From Paraglaciecola sp. (GTDB lineage Bacteria; Pseudomonadota; Gammaproteobacteria; Enterobacterales; Alteromonadaceae), in the NCBI GenBank assembly GCA_009993955.1, contig JAACSL010000013.1, positions 48,207 to 112,206 on the forward strand: 64,000 bases of DNA, written 5' to 3'. Of this stretch, positions 28,255 through 37,829 are shown piece by piece; position 1 is the stretch's first letter; each line of letters opens with the position of its first letter. Position numbers and translations under genes: made by a program. The notes beneath the pieces were generated by a model that saw only the letters and a program-made list of their open reading frames with translations, was not told the DNA's origin and ran no database searches.

Positions 28255-28956
28255 TTATATTTTCGTGATGGATTCCACCACACAGGTGGCAAATACGACA
28301 CGCCATTGAATATTGTAATCGTATAAGTGCATGCCATAGCTTTTGTTGTTGTCAGTGTTGCCATGATAGGCAGGGCGTGGATCTTGACTTAATACTTGTG
28401 TAATCAAGGTTTCAAGGCTTGCATGATCCTGACTAAACCTCGTGAGGGCTTGGCGAGCGGCTGGCAAAAAATCAACGGCCATTAAAGGCGGCGCTTCGTC
28501 GGCAAAGCCGCCTCTTGCCGCGACCAGCGCATCAACATAAGGCACGTAGGGTTTGATATCAAAAATAGGGGTGCCATCGAGTAAATCGATACCACTTACC
28601 ACCAAGCTTAACTTTCCAGACTGCTGCCTGACCTCAACAAATTCCACAACGGATAAACCCAAATTATTGGGACGAAAGGTCGACCGCGTGGCAAATACCC
28701 CCAATTTTTTGTTTCCCCCCAAACGGGGTGGGCGCACCGTGGGGCTCCAGCCCTGTGCAGTGGTGTGATGAAACTGGAAAATCAGCCATAGATGAGAAAA
28801 TTGTTCGATGCCCCGCAGACTATTGGCATCAGCAAATTCAGGGCAGAACTCAATGGAAGCTAAGGCACTTTTCACCAATCCTGGCTGTCTGGGTATGGCA
28901 AATTTTTGTTTGTAGGGGCTGTGGATAAAGCCAATAGGTGTGAGGGTGTGGGTCAT
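28255..28956 (-). CDS. trmO: tRNA (t6A37) N6-methyltransferase TrmO
   Basis: SAM-dependent TsaA/TrmO family enzyme that methylates t6A at position 37 of tRNA-Thr. The 233-residue protein has the beta-barrel signature FIHSPYKQKFAIPRQPGLV, SHLWLIFQFH, and the segment RPPRLGGNKKLGVFATRSTFRPNNLGLSVVEF. DLLDGTPIFDIKPYVPYVDA and the C-terminal DPRPAY motif follow. Length and motifs match E. coli TrmO. It precedes proS on the same strand by 103 bp, so the two translation-related genes may share a transcript. Confidence 0.95.
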   Translation of the reverse strand: MTHTLTPIGFIHSPYKQKFAIPRQPGLVKSALASIEFCPEFADANSLRGIEQFSHLWLIFQFHHTTAQGWSPTVRPPRLGGNKKLGVFATRSTFRPNNLGLSVVEFVEVRQQSGKLSLVVSGIDLLDGTPIFDIKPYVPYVDALVAARGGFADEAPPLMAVDFLPAARQALTRFSQDHASLETLITQVLSQDPRPAYHGNTDNNKSYGMHLYDYNIQWRVVFATCVVESITKI

Positions 28957-29028
28957 GGAATAAGTACGTGGCTCAATTTTTTTTAATATAACGCGAATTG
29001 CTCATGAGCCAAAGTCTGAAACTTAATT

Positions 29029-29156
29029 CGCCCAACACCACGTGTTGGACACCAAGTGTTGGACATCACATGTTGGACACCACGTGTTGGGTATCCAGAA
29101 TCGCATGTGGCACATCGCATGTGGCACATCGCATGTCGCACATCGCCTGTTTGGCC
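29029..29156. repeat. 14-bp tandem repeat array upstream of serB
   Basis: About nine imperfect 14-bp units in the trmO-serB divergent gap. TGTTGG recurs at 29043, 29057, 29071 and 29085, each exactly 14 bp apart (unit TGTTGGACACCAAG and variants). After a half-unit phase shift, TCGCATGTGGCACA recurs at 29101, 29115, 29129 and, degenerated, 29143. The two families align as alternating heptamers (TGTNGNA / CAYCNCA). The array lies between 28956 and the serB start. The frame of serB is open through it, but the translated segment has no resemblance to SerB, so I treat it as noncoding. Confidence 0.8.
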
Positions 29157-29231
29157 ACCAGTTATGGGTCATGGATTTATCATGATCCATTGGGTACACT
29201 GCCGCACAAATGTTACAAGGGAAGCTCTGTT

Positions 29232-30290
29232 GTGTTTGAACGTGTTTTAAGGCCTGCTCAGCTGGCGTCGTCACTTTTTTTACAATCTTTGGTCGAGCAA
29301 GATCAAATCAAACAGTTTGTTTTGAAAAACGCTATCTTGCTGAGTCTTGAGCCCAGTGAAGATGCCCAACAAACCGAGCACAACGCCCGCTATTTTGCTT
29401 CAGAGGCCCAGCATCACAATTTACTCGTGAGGGCTGAAGGACTGTGTCTAGAGCAAATACAAAAGCTCAGCACCGCCTTAAATGCTTACCTGAAAGTCGC
29501 TTATTGGCAAATTGTTAAGGTGGCTGGCTTAGCCGGTTTTGCTTTAAATGCCAAAGTGATGCTCAAAGCAAACCCAGAAAAGTCCGTGTTGGAAAAGCTT
29601 GCGACGCAATTCAGCCTGGATGTGTGTTTGTTTCAGCAAAAACCCAAGCTCAGTGAACCCGGTTTATTGGTGATGGACATGGACAGCACGGTCATCGCGG
29701 TTGAATGCATCGATGAAATCGCGGCCTTAGCCGGAGTGGGAGACCAAGTCGCGGCAGTCACCGCCCAGGCGATGTTAGGTAAATTAGATTTTGCCAAAAG
29801 TTTACGCACCCGGGTTGCCTGTTTGGCCAATGCAGATGAGCGTATCTTAGCCAATGTGCGTGCGGCCTTGCCCCTTATGCCTGGTATCACTCAGCTAGTT
29901 CGAGTCTTGAAGCAGCATCAATGGAAATGCGCCATTGCCTCAGGCGGTTTCACCTACTTTGCCGATTATTTACAAGAACGCTTGGAATTAGACGCTGCCG
30001 TCGCCAACGTCTTGGATATCAAAGACGGCAAACTCAGTGGCAGTGTGGTCGGGGATATCGTCGACGCCAAAGTGAAGGCACAAACCCTCAGCAATCTTGC
30101 CAAGCAGTGGTCTATACCACCGGAGCAAACTGTCGCTATGGGGGATGGTGCAAATGACTTAGCTATGATGCAGGTGGCAGCCTTGGGTGTGGCTTTGCAT
30201 GCCAAACCGGTGGTGAGAGAACAAGCTGACATCAGCATTCGTCGTGGCGGTTTGGATAGCTTGTTGTATGTCTTGGCCGTGAAGGCTTAG
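29232..30290 (+). CDS. serB: Phosphoserine phosphatase
   Basis: Last step of serine biosynthesis, O-phosphoserine to serine. The 352-residue HAD hydrolase has the nucleophile motif VMDMDSTVIAVECIDEIA, motif II in IASGGFTYFADYL, and motif III/IV with Lys in DAKVKAQTL and GDGANDLAMM. An N-terminal regulatory-type region occupies about the first 110 residues. GTG 29232 is chosen because AAGGGAAG (29217-29224) precedes it at a proper distance; the longer in-frame start at 28998 would read through the 14-bp repeat array. A bidirectional terminator follows. Confidence 0.93.
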   Translation: MFERVLRPAQLASSLFLQSLVEQDQIKQFVLKNAILLSLEPSEDAQQTEHNARYFASEAQHHNLLVRAEGLCLEQIQKLSTALNAYLKVAYWQIVKVAGLAGFALNAKVMLKANPEKSVLEKLATQFSLDVCLFQQKPKLSEPGLLVMDMDSTVIAVECIDEIAALAGVGDQVAAVTAQAMLGKLDFAKSLRTRVACLANADERILANVRAALPLMPGITQLVRVLKQHQWKCAIASGGFTYFADYLQERLELDAAVANVLDIKDGKLSGSVVGDIVDAKVKAQTLSNLAKQWSIPPEQTVAMGDGANDLAMMQVAALGVALHAKPVVREQADISIRRGGLDSLLYVLAVKA

Positions 30291-30360
30291 GTTGTCTCAC
30301 TGGCAGGTAATTAAGATATAGATCCTCGCATCAAGGTCTAGCGTTATGCACATCAAATAC

Positions 30361-30388
30361 AAAAAGCCGTGTTGATCAACGGCTTTTT
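30361..30388. terminator. Bidirectional terminator between serB and the M28 peptidase
   Basis: Perfect 9-bp arms AAAAAGCCG / CGGCTTTTT around a 10-base loop, lying between convergent genes, with A- and T-tracts on both sides so that it works in both directions. Confidence 0.85.
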
Positions 30389-30436
30389 GCATAGTGCAGA
30401 CATGGCGACACAAGATGCTAAGTGATTATCCAAAGC

Positions 30437-31840
30437 TTAGCGGTCAAAACGCCCTGACCAATCGGCAGCTATTTTCACAAAGATGGCCCAGGCAGCAACG
30501 TTTTGCGCTAGCTGTTCAGGGTGCACTTTATTGAGGGTATCGTCGGGGGTGTGATGAATATCAAAATATTCACTGTGATCCTGTTCTAAGCCTACGGCAG
30601 GCATACCGGCTTCAACCATGGCACCAAAATCGGCAGAACCGCTGGCTACTTCGTCACTGCGCACAATACCCAGTGGCGCCATCAGCGCCAACATGGCGTC
30701 AAGGGCAGGTAAGGCTTGTTGACCAATATTGCTAGAGAGGGCCAAAACAGAACCCGCACCACCATCAGACTCTGCACCAATGATGTGGTTGCTTAGCTCA
30801 CTGTGATGATCCAATGCATATTGTTTTCCTCCATATACACCGATTTCCTCTGCGGCAAACATCACCACGCGAATGGTGCGTTTAGGGCGCTGTTGCTCGG
30901 CAATCAGCTTGGCCGCAGCGACGGTGATGGCTATCCCTGCGCCATCGTCCACCGCACCGGTGCCCAGATCCCAAGAATCCAAATGCCCCCCGATGGCAAC
31001 AATTTTCTGCGGCCTTTCACTGCCGGTGATTTCGCCAATCACGTTATAAGATAGTGTCTGGGCTGCTGTCTCGGTGAGTAGGTCAAGTTTGAGCGTCACC
31101 TTTTGCTGCCGTGCCAAAATGCGGTCGAGTTGATCGGCATCAGGGTTGGACAAGGCCGCTGCGGGGATTTTCACCACGCCGTCCTGATAGTTGGTCATAC
31201 CGGTATGCGGGGAACGTTGGCTGTCGGTGCCAACTGAACGAATAATCAAGCCCAAGGCGCCTTTTTTCGCCGCTTCAGCCGCCCCTAAAAAGCGCCCTGG
31301 CCCGACTTTTCCATAGCCACGTCCAGAAGGATGCCGTTCCATTTTATTGGAGATATAAACAATTTTACCGTTGGCACTGCCCGCCGGTGCAGCGAGCAGT
31401 GCTTCATAACTGGCAAAGTGAACAATATCAGCCATCAATCCACCTTTAGGTGTACTCACTGAACTGCCAAGGGCAGTGACAGTGACGGCTTGTGGGAAAG
31501 GCGCCACGATGGCCGCTTTTTCATGGATACGTCGCCAAACAGGGATCGTGACTGGCTCGGTCCATACTTTGTCAAAACCTAGTTCCTTGAATTTTGCGAC
31601 ACCCCAAGCCACCGCCTTAGCATCAGCAGGGCTGCCAGCAAGACGCGGACCGACTTCAGTGGTTAATGATTCTAATACATCCCAAGCCAGTTCACTGTTT
31701 AAGGCTTGTTCACGCAACTCAGCGGCTTGATTTTTAATGGCTTCGCTGACTTGTTGGGCGTTCAAAACACCCATACAAGCAAGATTGAGTAGGGTAGCGC
31801 TGGCTAGGGCGCGGGACAGGGTAGAAAGCGTGATTTTCAA
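30437..31840 (-). CDS. Secreted M28-family zinc aminopeptidase
   Basis: Exported metallopeptidase that releases N-terminal residues from peptides. The 467-residue protein has a Sec signal peptide (cleavage probably after LNAQ, about residue 29), a protease-associated domain insertion, and the M28 catalytic domain. Metal ligands and the catalytic acid are visible: GGHLDSWDLGTGAVDDGAG (His and bridging Asp), FAAEEIGVYGG (catalytic Glu and ligand Glu), SDGGAGS and HHTPDDTLNKV (final His). Start is TTG 31840, supported by GGAG upstream. Likely role is peptide nutrition. Confidence 0.92.
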   Translation of the reverse strand: MKITLSTLSRALASATLLNLACMGVLNAQQVSEAIKNQAAELREQALNSELAWDVLESLTTEVGPRLAGSPADAKAVAWGVAKFKELGFDKVWTEPVTIPVWRRIHEKAAIVAPFPQAVTVTALGSSVSTPKGGLMADIVHFASYEALLAAPAGSANGKIVYISNKMERHPSGRGYGKVGPGRFLGAAEAAKKGALGLIIRSVGTDSQRSPHTGMTNYQDGVVKIPAAALSNPDADQLDRILARQQKVTLKLDLLTETAAQTLSYNVIGEITGSERPQKIVAIGGHLDSWDLGTGAVDDGAGIAITVAAAKLIAEQQRPKRTIRVVMFAAEEIGVYGGKQYALDHHSELSNHIIGAESDGGAGSVLALSSNIGQQALPALDAMLALMAPLGIVRSDEVASGSADFGAMVEAGMPAVGLEQDHSEYFDIHHTPDDTLNKVHPEQLAQNVAAWAIFVKIAADWSGRFDR

Positions 31841-31973
31841 ACGTTAGCTCCAAGTGTTAATAAGCAGAATCCATGAAATGAGTAGCCATCTTACCCGAGG
31901 GTTCAAGGGCTTGAAACAGCTTGTTTAAAGCAAAACGAGGTTAAGTCGTAAGCAAAGGTAATTTTGGGTAGAT

Positions 31974-34493
31974 TTAGGCCTTGAGCAGTTGTTCAATGCC
32001 AATTTTTTTGATTTTATGGGCCGCCGGAAATTTATTGTTTTCAGCAATTTTTTCTTCAGAAAATTCATAACGACGCATGACTTCGTCGGTGACATCAATG
32101 ATGTCGCCAACTCCGGCGACATTCCAGAGTTTTTCCTCCAACTGTTTGGCTTTATGCACGGCATAAACCCCGACGTAGTTTAATTCAGATTGCATTTTCT
32201 CAATATCGGGACGCCCTGTTTTGGCAATAAACACTTTCAAGGCAATAAATTGGCCTTGGGCTAGCGCTTGGGCGATAAATTGGCGGCGTTTTTCATGGCG
32301 GATAAATTGCTCAGAGACCAAACTTTTTATGCCATCACTCAGCTGTTCTTTGCTCGGATCGAAGGCGACAAATATTTCACGCATCACCGGTTTATCACTG
32401 GGTTTTAAACTGCTCATGGCACTTGGAATAAAGTCATGTTTACTCAGGGCGTTGCGGTATAAAGGGTATAAATTCAGGTGTCCAGGCTCAGCTTTGTATT
32501 GCAGTAAATTAGTTAAACGGGTTTGACTCGACCACGTGGCGGCGGCATCGGGCACAAAACCAAGATCTTCTTTGCGCAGGAAATACGCGACGTTTAATAC
32601 GTTGTGGGCGTAAATGTTACGCAGCGCCTCACCAATCCCCGGTACTTCTTCTTCGACATCAAACGCTCGGAGTTTGGAGCGGTTAGACTTGATCAGCGCC
32701 TCAAAAAATTGTTTGGCCGTCGCATTCTTTTCATTCACCAATGCTTGCAGATGCAATACTTTGCCATCTTTTGACAAATGCCGAACAAAATATGGCAGGT
32801 CAGCGAGCACGTATTTGTTAGTGACTTTTTGTAAGACCGGAAAACTCACCATGATCATGGTGTTGTCGCCTACCGGAAAAGCCTCAGTTAATTCAACCCT
32901 TAAACCAAGGGTTGATACGTCTTCTGTCGACCCTTCGAATTGTTTGCCCTCAGAATGAATGGTGACGGGGGAGCGCAGCATAAAACGGGTTTCACGCCGT
33001 TGATTAAAGTATTTAAAGCGATATACCGTGACGTAGTCGGGCTGCCGATTGCGCGGATGACCAAAGATCTTTAACTGTGGCAGTTCATCACGTTTTATCT
33101 TAATACGTTGATAGTATTCAGTACTGGTTTCATCGGTAATATTGGTTAACAGCGCCACATGAGTTAACAGTTTTAACCGCGACATCAGGCGTGGTGCAGG
33201 CTTTTGATTCTGCCTTTTTACTGTGTCGTTGACGTTATTGGAAATCGAAAGCGGGCGATAACTCTGTTCTGGGGAGATATCGGTTAGCTGGAATTTATAG
33301 ACTCGCCAGCTGAGTTTGCGCGCACCGTAACCAAGAAATAGCTGCTTTAGGTGAGGGGCGGCATTCAGTTCTTCAATGCTGGCTGAATAAAAATACATCT
33401 TGTCACCTTTTACATGATGAAAGGTATAGATGTAGGTTTCTTGTTGTCCTTTTGGCAGCGCCAAACAGGTTTTGATACGGCTATCAGTGAATAAATAACC
33501 GATTTTTAACTCTTGAATTTCATTCGCCCAATATTGAATTTCTTCGCGGTTACAGTCGTTGGCCAATAAATATTTCGCCCTAAATACCCCTTCTTCTTTT
33601 TCGACGAAGATAGGCATAGAGGTAAAATTAGGAATGTAGTATTGCTCGTAAGTTTTGTTTTGGATCGCGTTAAAGGTGTTTTCTAAATTGACTTTATAAC
33701 GGCGTTTATTGCCATGAATAAAACGCTCAAAAAACTTATCAAAACTGGGATTTGGCACATCATACAAACGCTGCAGATTAAGGCGTTGATCCTCTTTGCT
33801 CCGCTCCACGCTGGTGACGCTGTAAGCAATACCGTGGCGTTTATCTAATGAGTACTCTTTTTCTAAACCACGGAATTGGATGGTGAGTTTGTCTTGTGCC
33901 TTAATAAGATGTTCTTTACCCACTTTCACTTTTAAACCACTGACAGATACATCAATAGTGGTGGCTTGAATGCTCTTATTTTGCTCGGTAAACATTTCAA
34001 TATTCACCGCAAAATTCATGCGCTCTTCGCCACGTTGCGGAAAGTTACCAAACTCAATCAGTGGGGCTAAGGTGCTTTCTTTTTTTACCGGTTCGGGTTT
34101 TGCCTGAGTTTTGCGGGCTTTGGCGTTTTGCTGCTCTTTTTTATGCATGACCCGGAAATTGTTTTCGGTGTTAGTAACCGCTTCATACACGCCAATGGTG
34201 TACTGACCAAAAATCCTAACTTGCCGTTCCAAGGTATCGATGGCGATGTCGTCAAGAAAGTGATCACGCCCCTCGTGGGTATACAAACGACATTTACCAT
34301 CCACTAAACCACGTAAGTCAATAAGGCGAATACAGGGGCGGGCTAAGCGCTTTAGTTCCATCTTCAGCAGAAAGCGTTTTTGCGCGGGCACATTCGCCGC
34401 AACCTGCAACAGCACCTGATTAAACTCAGGTTCGTTGATCATGGGCTTCAGCGTTTCGATTATGTCGTGATATTCTTCTAGGTCTTGGCTCAT
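31974..34493 (-). CDS. Large protein with two PilZ domains
   Basis: 839-residue cytoplasmic protein with two PilZ domains, the cyclic-di-GMP binding fold. The first has RGEER at 154-158 (RxxxR) and DVSVSG at 181-186 (DxSxxG). The second has RRETR at 499-503 and DVSTLG at 525-530. Both therefore keep the complete c-di-GMP-binding signature. The regions between and after them (about 230-480 and 580-839) contain no domain I recognise, no membrane segment and no catalytic motif. It is a probable c-di-GMP effector of unknown output, standing alone and divergent from radA. Confidence 0.85.
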   Translation of the reverse strand: MSQDLEEYHDIIETLKPMINEPEFNQVLLQVAANVPAQKRFLLKMELKRLARPCIRLIDLRGLVDGKCRLYTHEGRDHFLDDIAIDTLERQVRIFGQYTIGVYEAVTNTENNFRVMHKKEQQNAKARKTQAKPEPVKKESTLAPLIEFGNFPQRGEERMNFAVNIEMFTEQNKSIQATTIDVSVSGLKVKVGKEHLIKAQDKLTIQFRGLEKEYSLDKRHGIAYSVTSVERSKEDQRLNLQRLYDVPNPSFDKFFERFIHGNKRRYKVNLENTFNAIQNKTYEQYYIPNFTSMPIFVEKEEGVFRAKYLLANDCNREEIQYWANEIQELKIGYLFTDSRIKTCLALPKGQQETYIYTFHHVKGDKMYFYSASIEELNAAPHLKQLFLGYGARKLSWRVYKFQLTDISPEQSYRPLSISNNVNDTVKRQNQKPAPRLMSRLKLLTHVALLTNITDETSTEYYQRIKIKRDELPQLKIFGHPRNRQPDYVTVYRFKYFNQRRETRFMLRSPVTIHSEGKQFEGSTEDVSTLGLRVELTEAFPVGDNTMIMVSFPVLQKVTNKYVLADLPYFVRHLSKDGKVLHLQALVNEKNATAKQFFEALIKSNRSKLRAFDVEEEVPGIGEALRNIYAHNVLNVAYFLRKEDLGFVPDAAATWSSQTRLTNLLQYKAEPGHLNLYPLYRNALSKHDFIPSAMSSLKPSDKPVMREIFVAFDPSKEQLSDGIKSLVSEQFIRHEKRRQFIAQALAQGQFIALKVFIAKTGRPDIEKMQSELNYVGVYAVHKAKQLEEKLWNVAGVGDIIDVTDEVMRRYEFSEEKIAENNKFPAAHKIKKIGIEQLLKA

Positions 34494-34668
34494 GTTATCT
34501 ATTAATAGCGTTGCTGGTTAGCCAATACACGGCGATAAAATGTTATCGGCAGAACAACTAAATAGTTGATCTTACAACTAAATAAGCTTGCGGTAGAGGA
34601 GTTCTTTACTTGCTAAAATACGTCATGCACCTGCCTTCAATCAAGGGCAAAACGAGAATTTAACTACC

Positions 34669-36033
34669 ATGGTAAAACGTAAAACCTCTTTTGTCTGTGC
34701 CGATTGCGGTGCAGAGTTCCCGCGTTGGCAGGGACAATGTAATGATTGCCAAGCGTGGAATACCATCACTGAATTTGTGGTATCAACCGCCAAATCAAGC
34801 CCGGCAAGAACTGGTGGTGGCTACGCAGGGCAAACCTTAGCCAAGGTTGAAACCTTAAATGAGATCGATTTGGCGGCGCTGCCCCGCATTACCTCTGGTT
34901 TTAAAGAGCTCGATCGAGTGCTGGGTGGCGGCATTGTGCCGGGCAGTGCCATGTTAATCGGCGGTTCTCCGGGGGCAGGTAAAAGCACCTTGTTATTGCA
35001 AGTGATGTGTCTGATGGCTGCTGGTCGCAGTGCCTTGTATGTCACTGGCGAAGAATCTCTGCAACAAGTCGCGATGCGCGCGCAGCGTTTGGGCCTAGCC
35101 AAAGACAAGTTAAAGTTATTGGCAGAAACCAATATTGACACAATTTGTGAGTTGGCCTTGCAACACAAACCAGACATTATGGTGATCGATTCTATTCAGG
35201 TCATGCAAGTTGCCGATGTGCAGTCGGCGCCTGGCAGTGTATCGCAAGTACGTGAAAGCGCTGCCTACCTCACGCGCTTTGCCAAACAGCAACACATTGC
35301 GATGTTTTTGGTGGGGCATGTGACCAAAGACGGCAGTTTAGCCGGCCCTAAAGTTTTAGAGCACTGCATCGATTGTTCCATGATGTTGGAAGGGGAGAGT
35401 GACAGTCGCTTTCGCACCTTGCGTAGTCAGAAAAATCGTTTTGGCGCGGTAAATGAGTTGGGGGTCTTTGCCATGACTGAAAAAGGTCTGCGTGAAGTAA
35501 ATAATCCTTCAGCAATCTTTTTAAGTCGCGCAGAACAACAGTCACCCGGCAGTATTGTGATGGTGGTGTGGGAAGGCACTCGGCCATTGCTGGTAGAGAT
35601 ACAAGCCTTGGTGGACTATTCACAAACCGCTAATCCTCGCCGTGTCGCCGTTGGCTTAGAGCAAAATCGTTTGGCGATGTTGCTGGCCGTCTTGCATCGC
35701 CATGGCAATGTACAAATGAACGATCAAGATGTTTTTGCCAATGTCGTAGGCGGTGTCAAGGTGGCAGAGACAAGTGCTGATTTAGCCTTGTTATTGTCGA
35801 TTGTGTCGAGTTTTAGGAATGCACCTCTGGATCGCGAGCTTATTGCTTTTGGTGAAGTGGGTTTGGCCGGAGAAATTCGTCCCGTACCTAATGGCACAGA
35901 GCGCATCAGTGAAGCGGCCAAACACGGTTTTAAACGCGCGATTGTGCCAAAGGCCAATGTGCCCAAACAAAAAATTGCTGGTATCGAGGTGGTAGGTGTC
36001 AGCCGTTTGAGTGAGGCCTTAGAAGCTTTATAA
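34669..36033 (+). CDS. radA: DNA repair protein RadA
   Basis: RecA-like branch-migration helicase in recombinational repair. The 454-residue protein has the N-terminal four-cysteine zinc finger (CADCGAEFPRWQGQCNDC), Walker A (GGSPGAGKSTLLLQ), Walker B in IMVIDSIQVMQ, and the RadA-specific KNRFG motif (RSQKNRFGAVNELGVF). A C-terminal Lon-like domain follows (DVFANVVGGVKVAETSADLALLLSI ... GLAGEIRPV). Length is typical. Start ATG 34669. Confidence 0.98.
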   Translation: MVKRKTSFVCADCGAEFPRWQGQCNDCQAWNTITEFVVSTAKSSPARTGGGYAGQTLAKVETLNEIDLAALPRITSGFKELDRVLGGGIVPGSAMLIGGSPGAGKSTLLLQVMCLMAAGRSALYVTGEESLQQVAMRAQRLGLAKDKLKLLAETNIDTICELALQHKPDIMVIDSIQVMQVADVQSAPGSVSQVRESAAYLTRFAKQQHIAMFLVGHVTKDGSLAGPKVLEHCIDCSMMLEGESDSRFRTLRSQKNRFGAVNELGVFAMTEKGLREVNNPSAIFLSRAEQQSPGSIVMVVWEGTRPLLVEIQALVDYSQTANPRRVAVGLEQNRLAMLLAVLHRHGNVQMNDQDVFANVVGGVKVAETSADLALLLSIVSSFRNAPLDRELIAFGEVGLAGEIRPVPNGTERISEAAKHGFKRAIVPKANVPKQKIAGIEVVGVSRLSEALEAL

Positions 36034-36096
36034 CACCATACCTACAAGGGTGTAATAGCCGCTACACAGCAAGTGGAATGAATGCTAACACAGGGC

Positions 36097-36456
36097 TCAT
36101 GACTTTTTACCTAGGTCTGGCCACACAAAATCTGCACCTTGTTCTTTGCTGGCTGACGCGGGTCGCACACTGAGCTTGTCGGCAACCGGCTTGTCCGCCT
36201 CAACGTGACGTTGCGTGGTGGTTTTGGCTTGAGGTTGTTTGGCAATTTCGCTTAAGTACAGTTTCTCTACTTGTTCACGTGCCCACGGGGTGCTGCGTAA
36301 AAATTTCAAACTGGATTTCAGCGATGGGTCCTGGCTAAAACACTTTATTGGTACTGCCTCTGCCATCTTTGGCCAGCCGAGTTTAGCCACAAGTTGCTCG
36401 ATAATGGCTTGCAGAGTCAGGCCATGTAAAGGATTGTTCTGTTGTGTTGTATGCAT
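36097..36456 (-). CDS. VF530 (DUF2132) family DNA-binding-like protein
   Basis: 119-residue protein. Residues 7-75 match the VF530/DUF2132 fold ([62 protein letters not shown]), a small helical domain with structural likeness to DNA-binding proteins but no proven function. The last 45 residues are a polar tail that is probably disordered. Single gene between radA (convergent) and sodB. Confidence 0.85.
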   Translation of the reverse strand: MHTTQQNNPLHGLTLQAIIEQLVAKLGWPKMAEAVPIKCFSQDPSLKSSLKFLRSTPWAREQVEKLYLSEIAKQPQAKTTTQRHVEADKPVADKLSVRPASASKEQGADFVWPDLGKKS

Positions 36457-36511
36457 AAACGAGTCTACGTTGACTTGACTTTTTCTAGCTGTACTGCGCG
36501 TTAAGCGTCAT

Positions 36512-36536
36512 AAAAAAGCCCTGAAATCAGGGCTTT
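36512..36536. terminator. Terminator after sodB
   Basis: 10-bp arms (AAAGCCCTGA / TCAGGGCTTT) with a short loop and flanking A-tract, 14 bp past the sodB stop on the minus strand. The minus-strand transcript ends in a run of T. Confidence 0.85.
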
Positions 36537-36550
36537 AGATGGTTTATTGC

Positions 36551-37132
36551 TTAAGCGAAGTTGGCTGCTGCAAATTCCCAGTTTACTAGCGCCCAGAAAC
36601 CTTCTAGGTACTTAGGACGCATATTGCGATAGTCGATGTAATACGCGTGTTCCCATAAATCGACAGTCAACAAAGGTGTCACACCCGCTTCTGTTAGTGG
36701 CGTGCCAGCGTTACTGGTATTGACGATGTCTAAACTGCCGCTTGCAGTTTTCACTAACCAAGTCCAGCTAGAGCCAAAGTTGTTCACCGCTTTATCGTTT
36801 AAGGCAGCTTTAAAGTCAGCAAAAGAACCCCATTTTGCTTTGATGGCGTCGGCGAGGGCACCTGTTGGCTCACCACCACCATTTGGACTTAAACAGTGCC
36901 AGTAAAACGTATGGTTCCAGATTTGTGCCGCGTTATTAAATACACCGCCTTCAGAGGTCTTGACAATTTCTTCCAAACTTTTGTTTGCTAAATCAGTCCC
37001 TTCAACCAAGCCATTTAACTTGGTGACGTAAGTGGCGTGATGTTTGCCGTAGTGGTATTCCAAGGTTTCTGCAGAGATATGCGGTTCGAGGGCATTCTTG
37101 GCGTAAGGCAGGGCAGGAAGTTCAAAAGCCAT
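36551..37132 (-). CDS. sodB: Iron superoxide dismutase
   Basis: Converts superoxide to oxygen and hydrogen peroxide in the cytoplasm. The 193-residue protein has the four metal ligands of the Fe/Mn family: His27 ([12 protein letters not shown] region), His in [11 protein letters not shown], and Asp and His in [14 protein letters not shown]. The Fe-type signature [23 protein letters not shown], with Gln in the second shell, supports iron. GGAGAAACAAC precedes ATG 37132. Divergent from grxD with a 282-bp gap. Confidence 0.97.
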   Translation of the reverse strand: MAFELPALPYAKNALEPHISAETLEYHYGKHHATYVTKLNGLVEGTDLANKSLEEIVKTSEGGVFNNAAQIWNHTFYWHCLSPNGGGEPTGALADAIKAKWGSFADFKAALNDKAVNNFGSSWTWLVKTASGSLDIVNTSNAGTPLTEAGVTPLLTVDLWEHAYYIDYRNMRPKYLEGFWALVNWEFAAANFA

Positions 37133-37414
37133 GTTGTTTCTCCATATTGAGGTTAGGTTGAGCGTTAAGCAAAGTCTATCATGCGGACGTAAATCCTAGA
37201 CTTTTATGACCAAGAGTAAAGGATACACGCGTATTAATACTTGAAACAACTTTCACATGATCACACTAGTTCTTAGTTGTTGTGGCAAAGTGATGCCAAT
37301 TCAAGTGTTTAGTGCACAAAAATCCCTGAAATTATGTCACACAGATTCCCCCTTCACTTGAAAAAAGTTAGACTAGCACCCACTTATGGGCGAAGACTTT
37401 AACGAGGCAAACCA

Positions 37415-37753
37415 ATGGACACTATTGAAAAAATTCAACAACAGATAAAAGAAAATCCCATTCTGCTTTATATGAAAGGCTCACCGAAATTTCCCAGTTG
37501 TGGTTTTTCAGCACAAGCGTCACAAGCCTTGATGTCGTGTGGTGAACAATTTGCCTATGTGGATATTCTGCAAAACCCGGATATCAGAGCTGAGTTGCCC
37601 AAGTACGCGGATTGGCCAACGTTTCCACAACTGTGGGTGGATGGCGAATTGATTGGTGGTTGCGACATCATTTTAGAAATGGTGCAACAAGGTGAGCTGC
37701 AGGGCATTATCAAAGAAACCGCAGCTAAATATGCTGAAACTAAAGCTGAATAA
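37415..37753 (+). CDS. grxD: Monothiol glutaredoxin GrxD
   Basis: Binds and delivers Fe-S clusters with BolA partners. The 112-residue protein has the CGFS active site (SPKFPSCGFSAQASQAL), the TFPQLWVDGELIGGCDI glutathione-binding region, and the usual length. A strong terminator follows. Confidence 0.97.
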   Translation: MDTIEKIQQQIKENPILLYMKGSPKFPSCGFSAQASQALMSCGEQFAYVDILQNPDIRAELPKYADWPTFPQLWVDGELIGGCDIILEMVQQGELQGIIKETAAKYAETKAE

Positions 37754-37771
37754 TTGTTGGCTTAGTTGTAT

Positions 37772-37802
37772 AAAAAAATAGAGCCTTAGGCTCTATTTTT
37801 TT
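37772..37802. terminator. Terminator after grxD
   Basis: Inverted repeat AAAAAAATAGAGCC / GGCTCTATTTTTTT around a 2-3-base loop, 18 bp after the grxD stop. The T-tracts on both strands let it also serve the convergent coiled-coil gene. Confidence 0.85.
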
Positions 37803-37829
37803 GTCTGGTTATTACCTGTGGTGCCTACG

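Noticed and set aside
29029..29156. CRISPR-like array
   Set aside because: The units are 14 bp, contiguous, with no spacers and no cas genes nearby.
28998..29231. Longer serB start reading through the 14-bp repeats
   Set aside because: The 78 extra residues are Cys/His-rich repeat translations unlike any SerB N-terminus, and a good ribosome site precedes GTG 29232.
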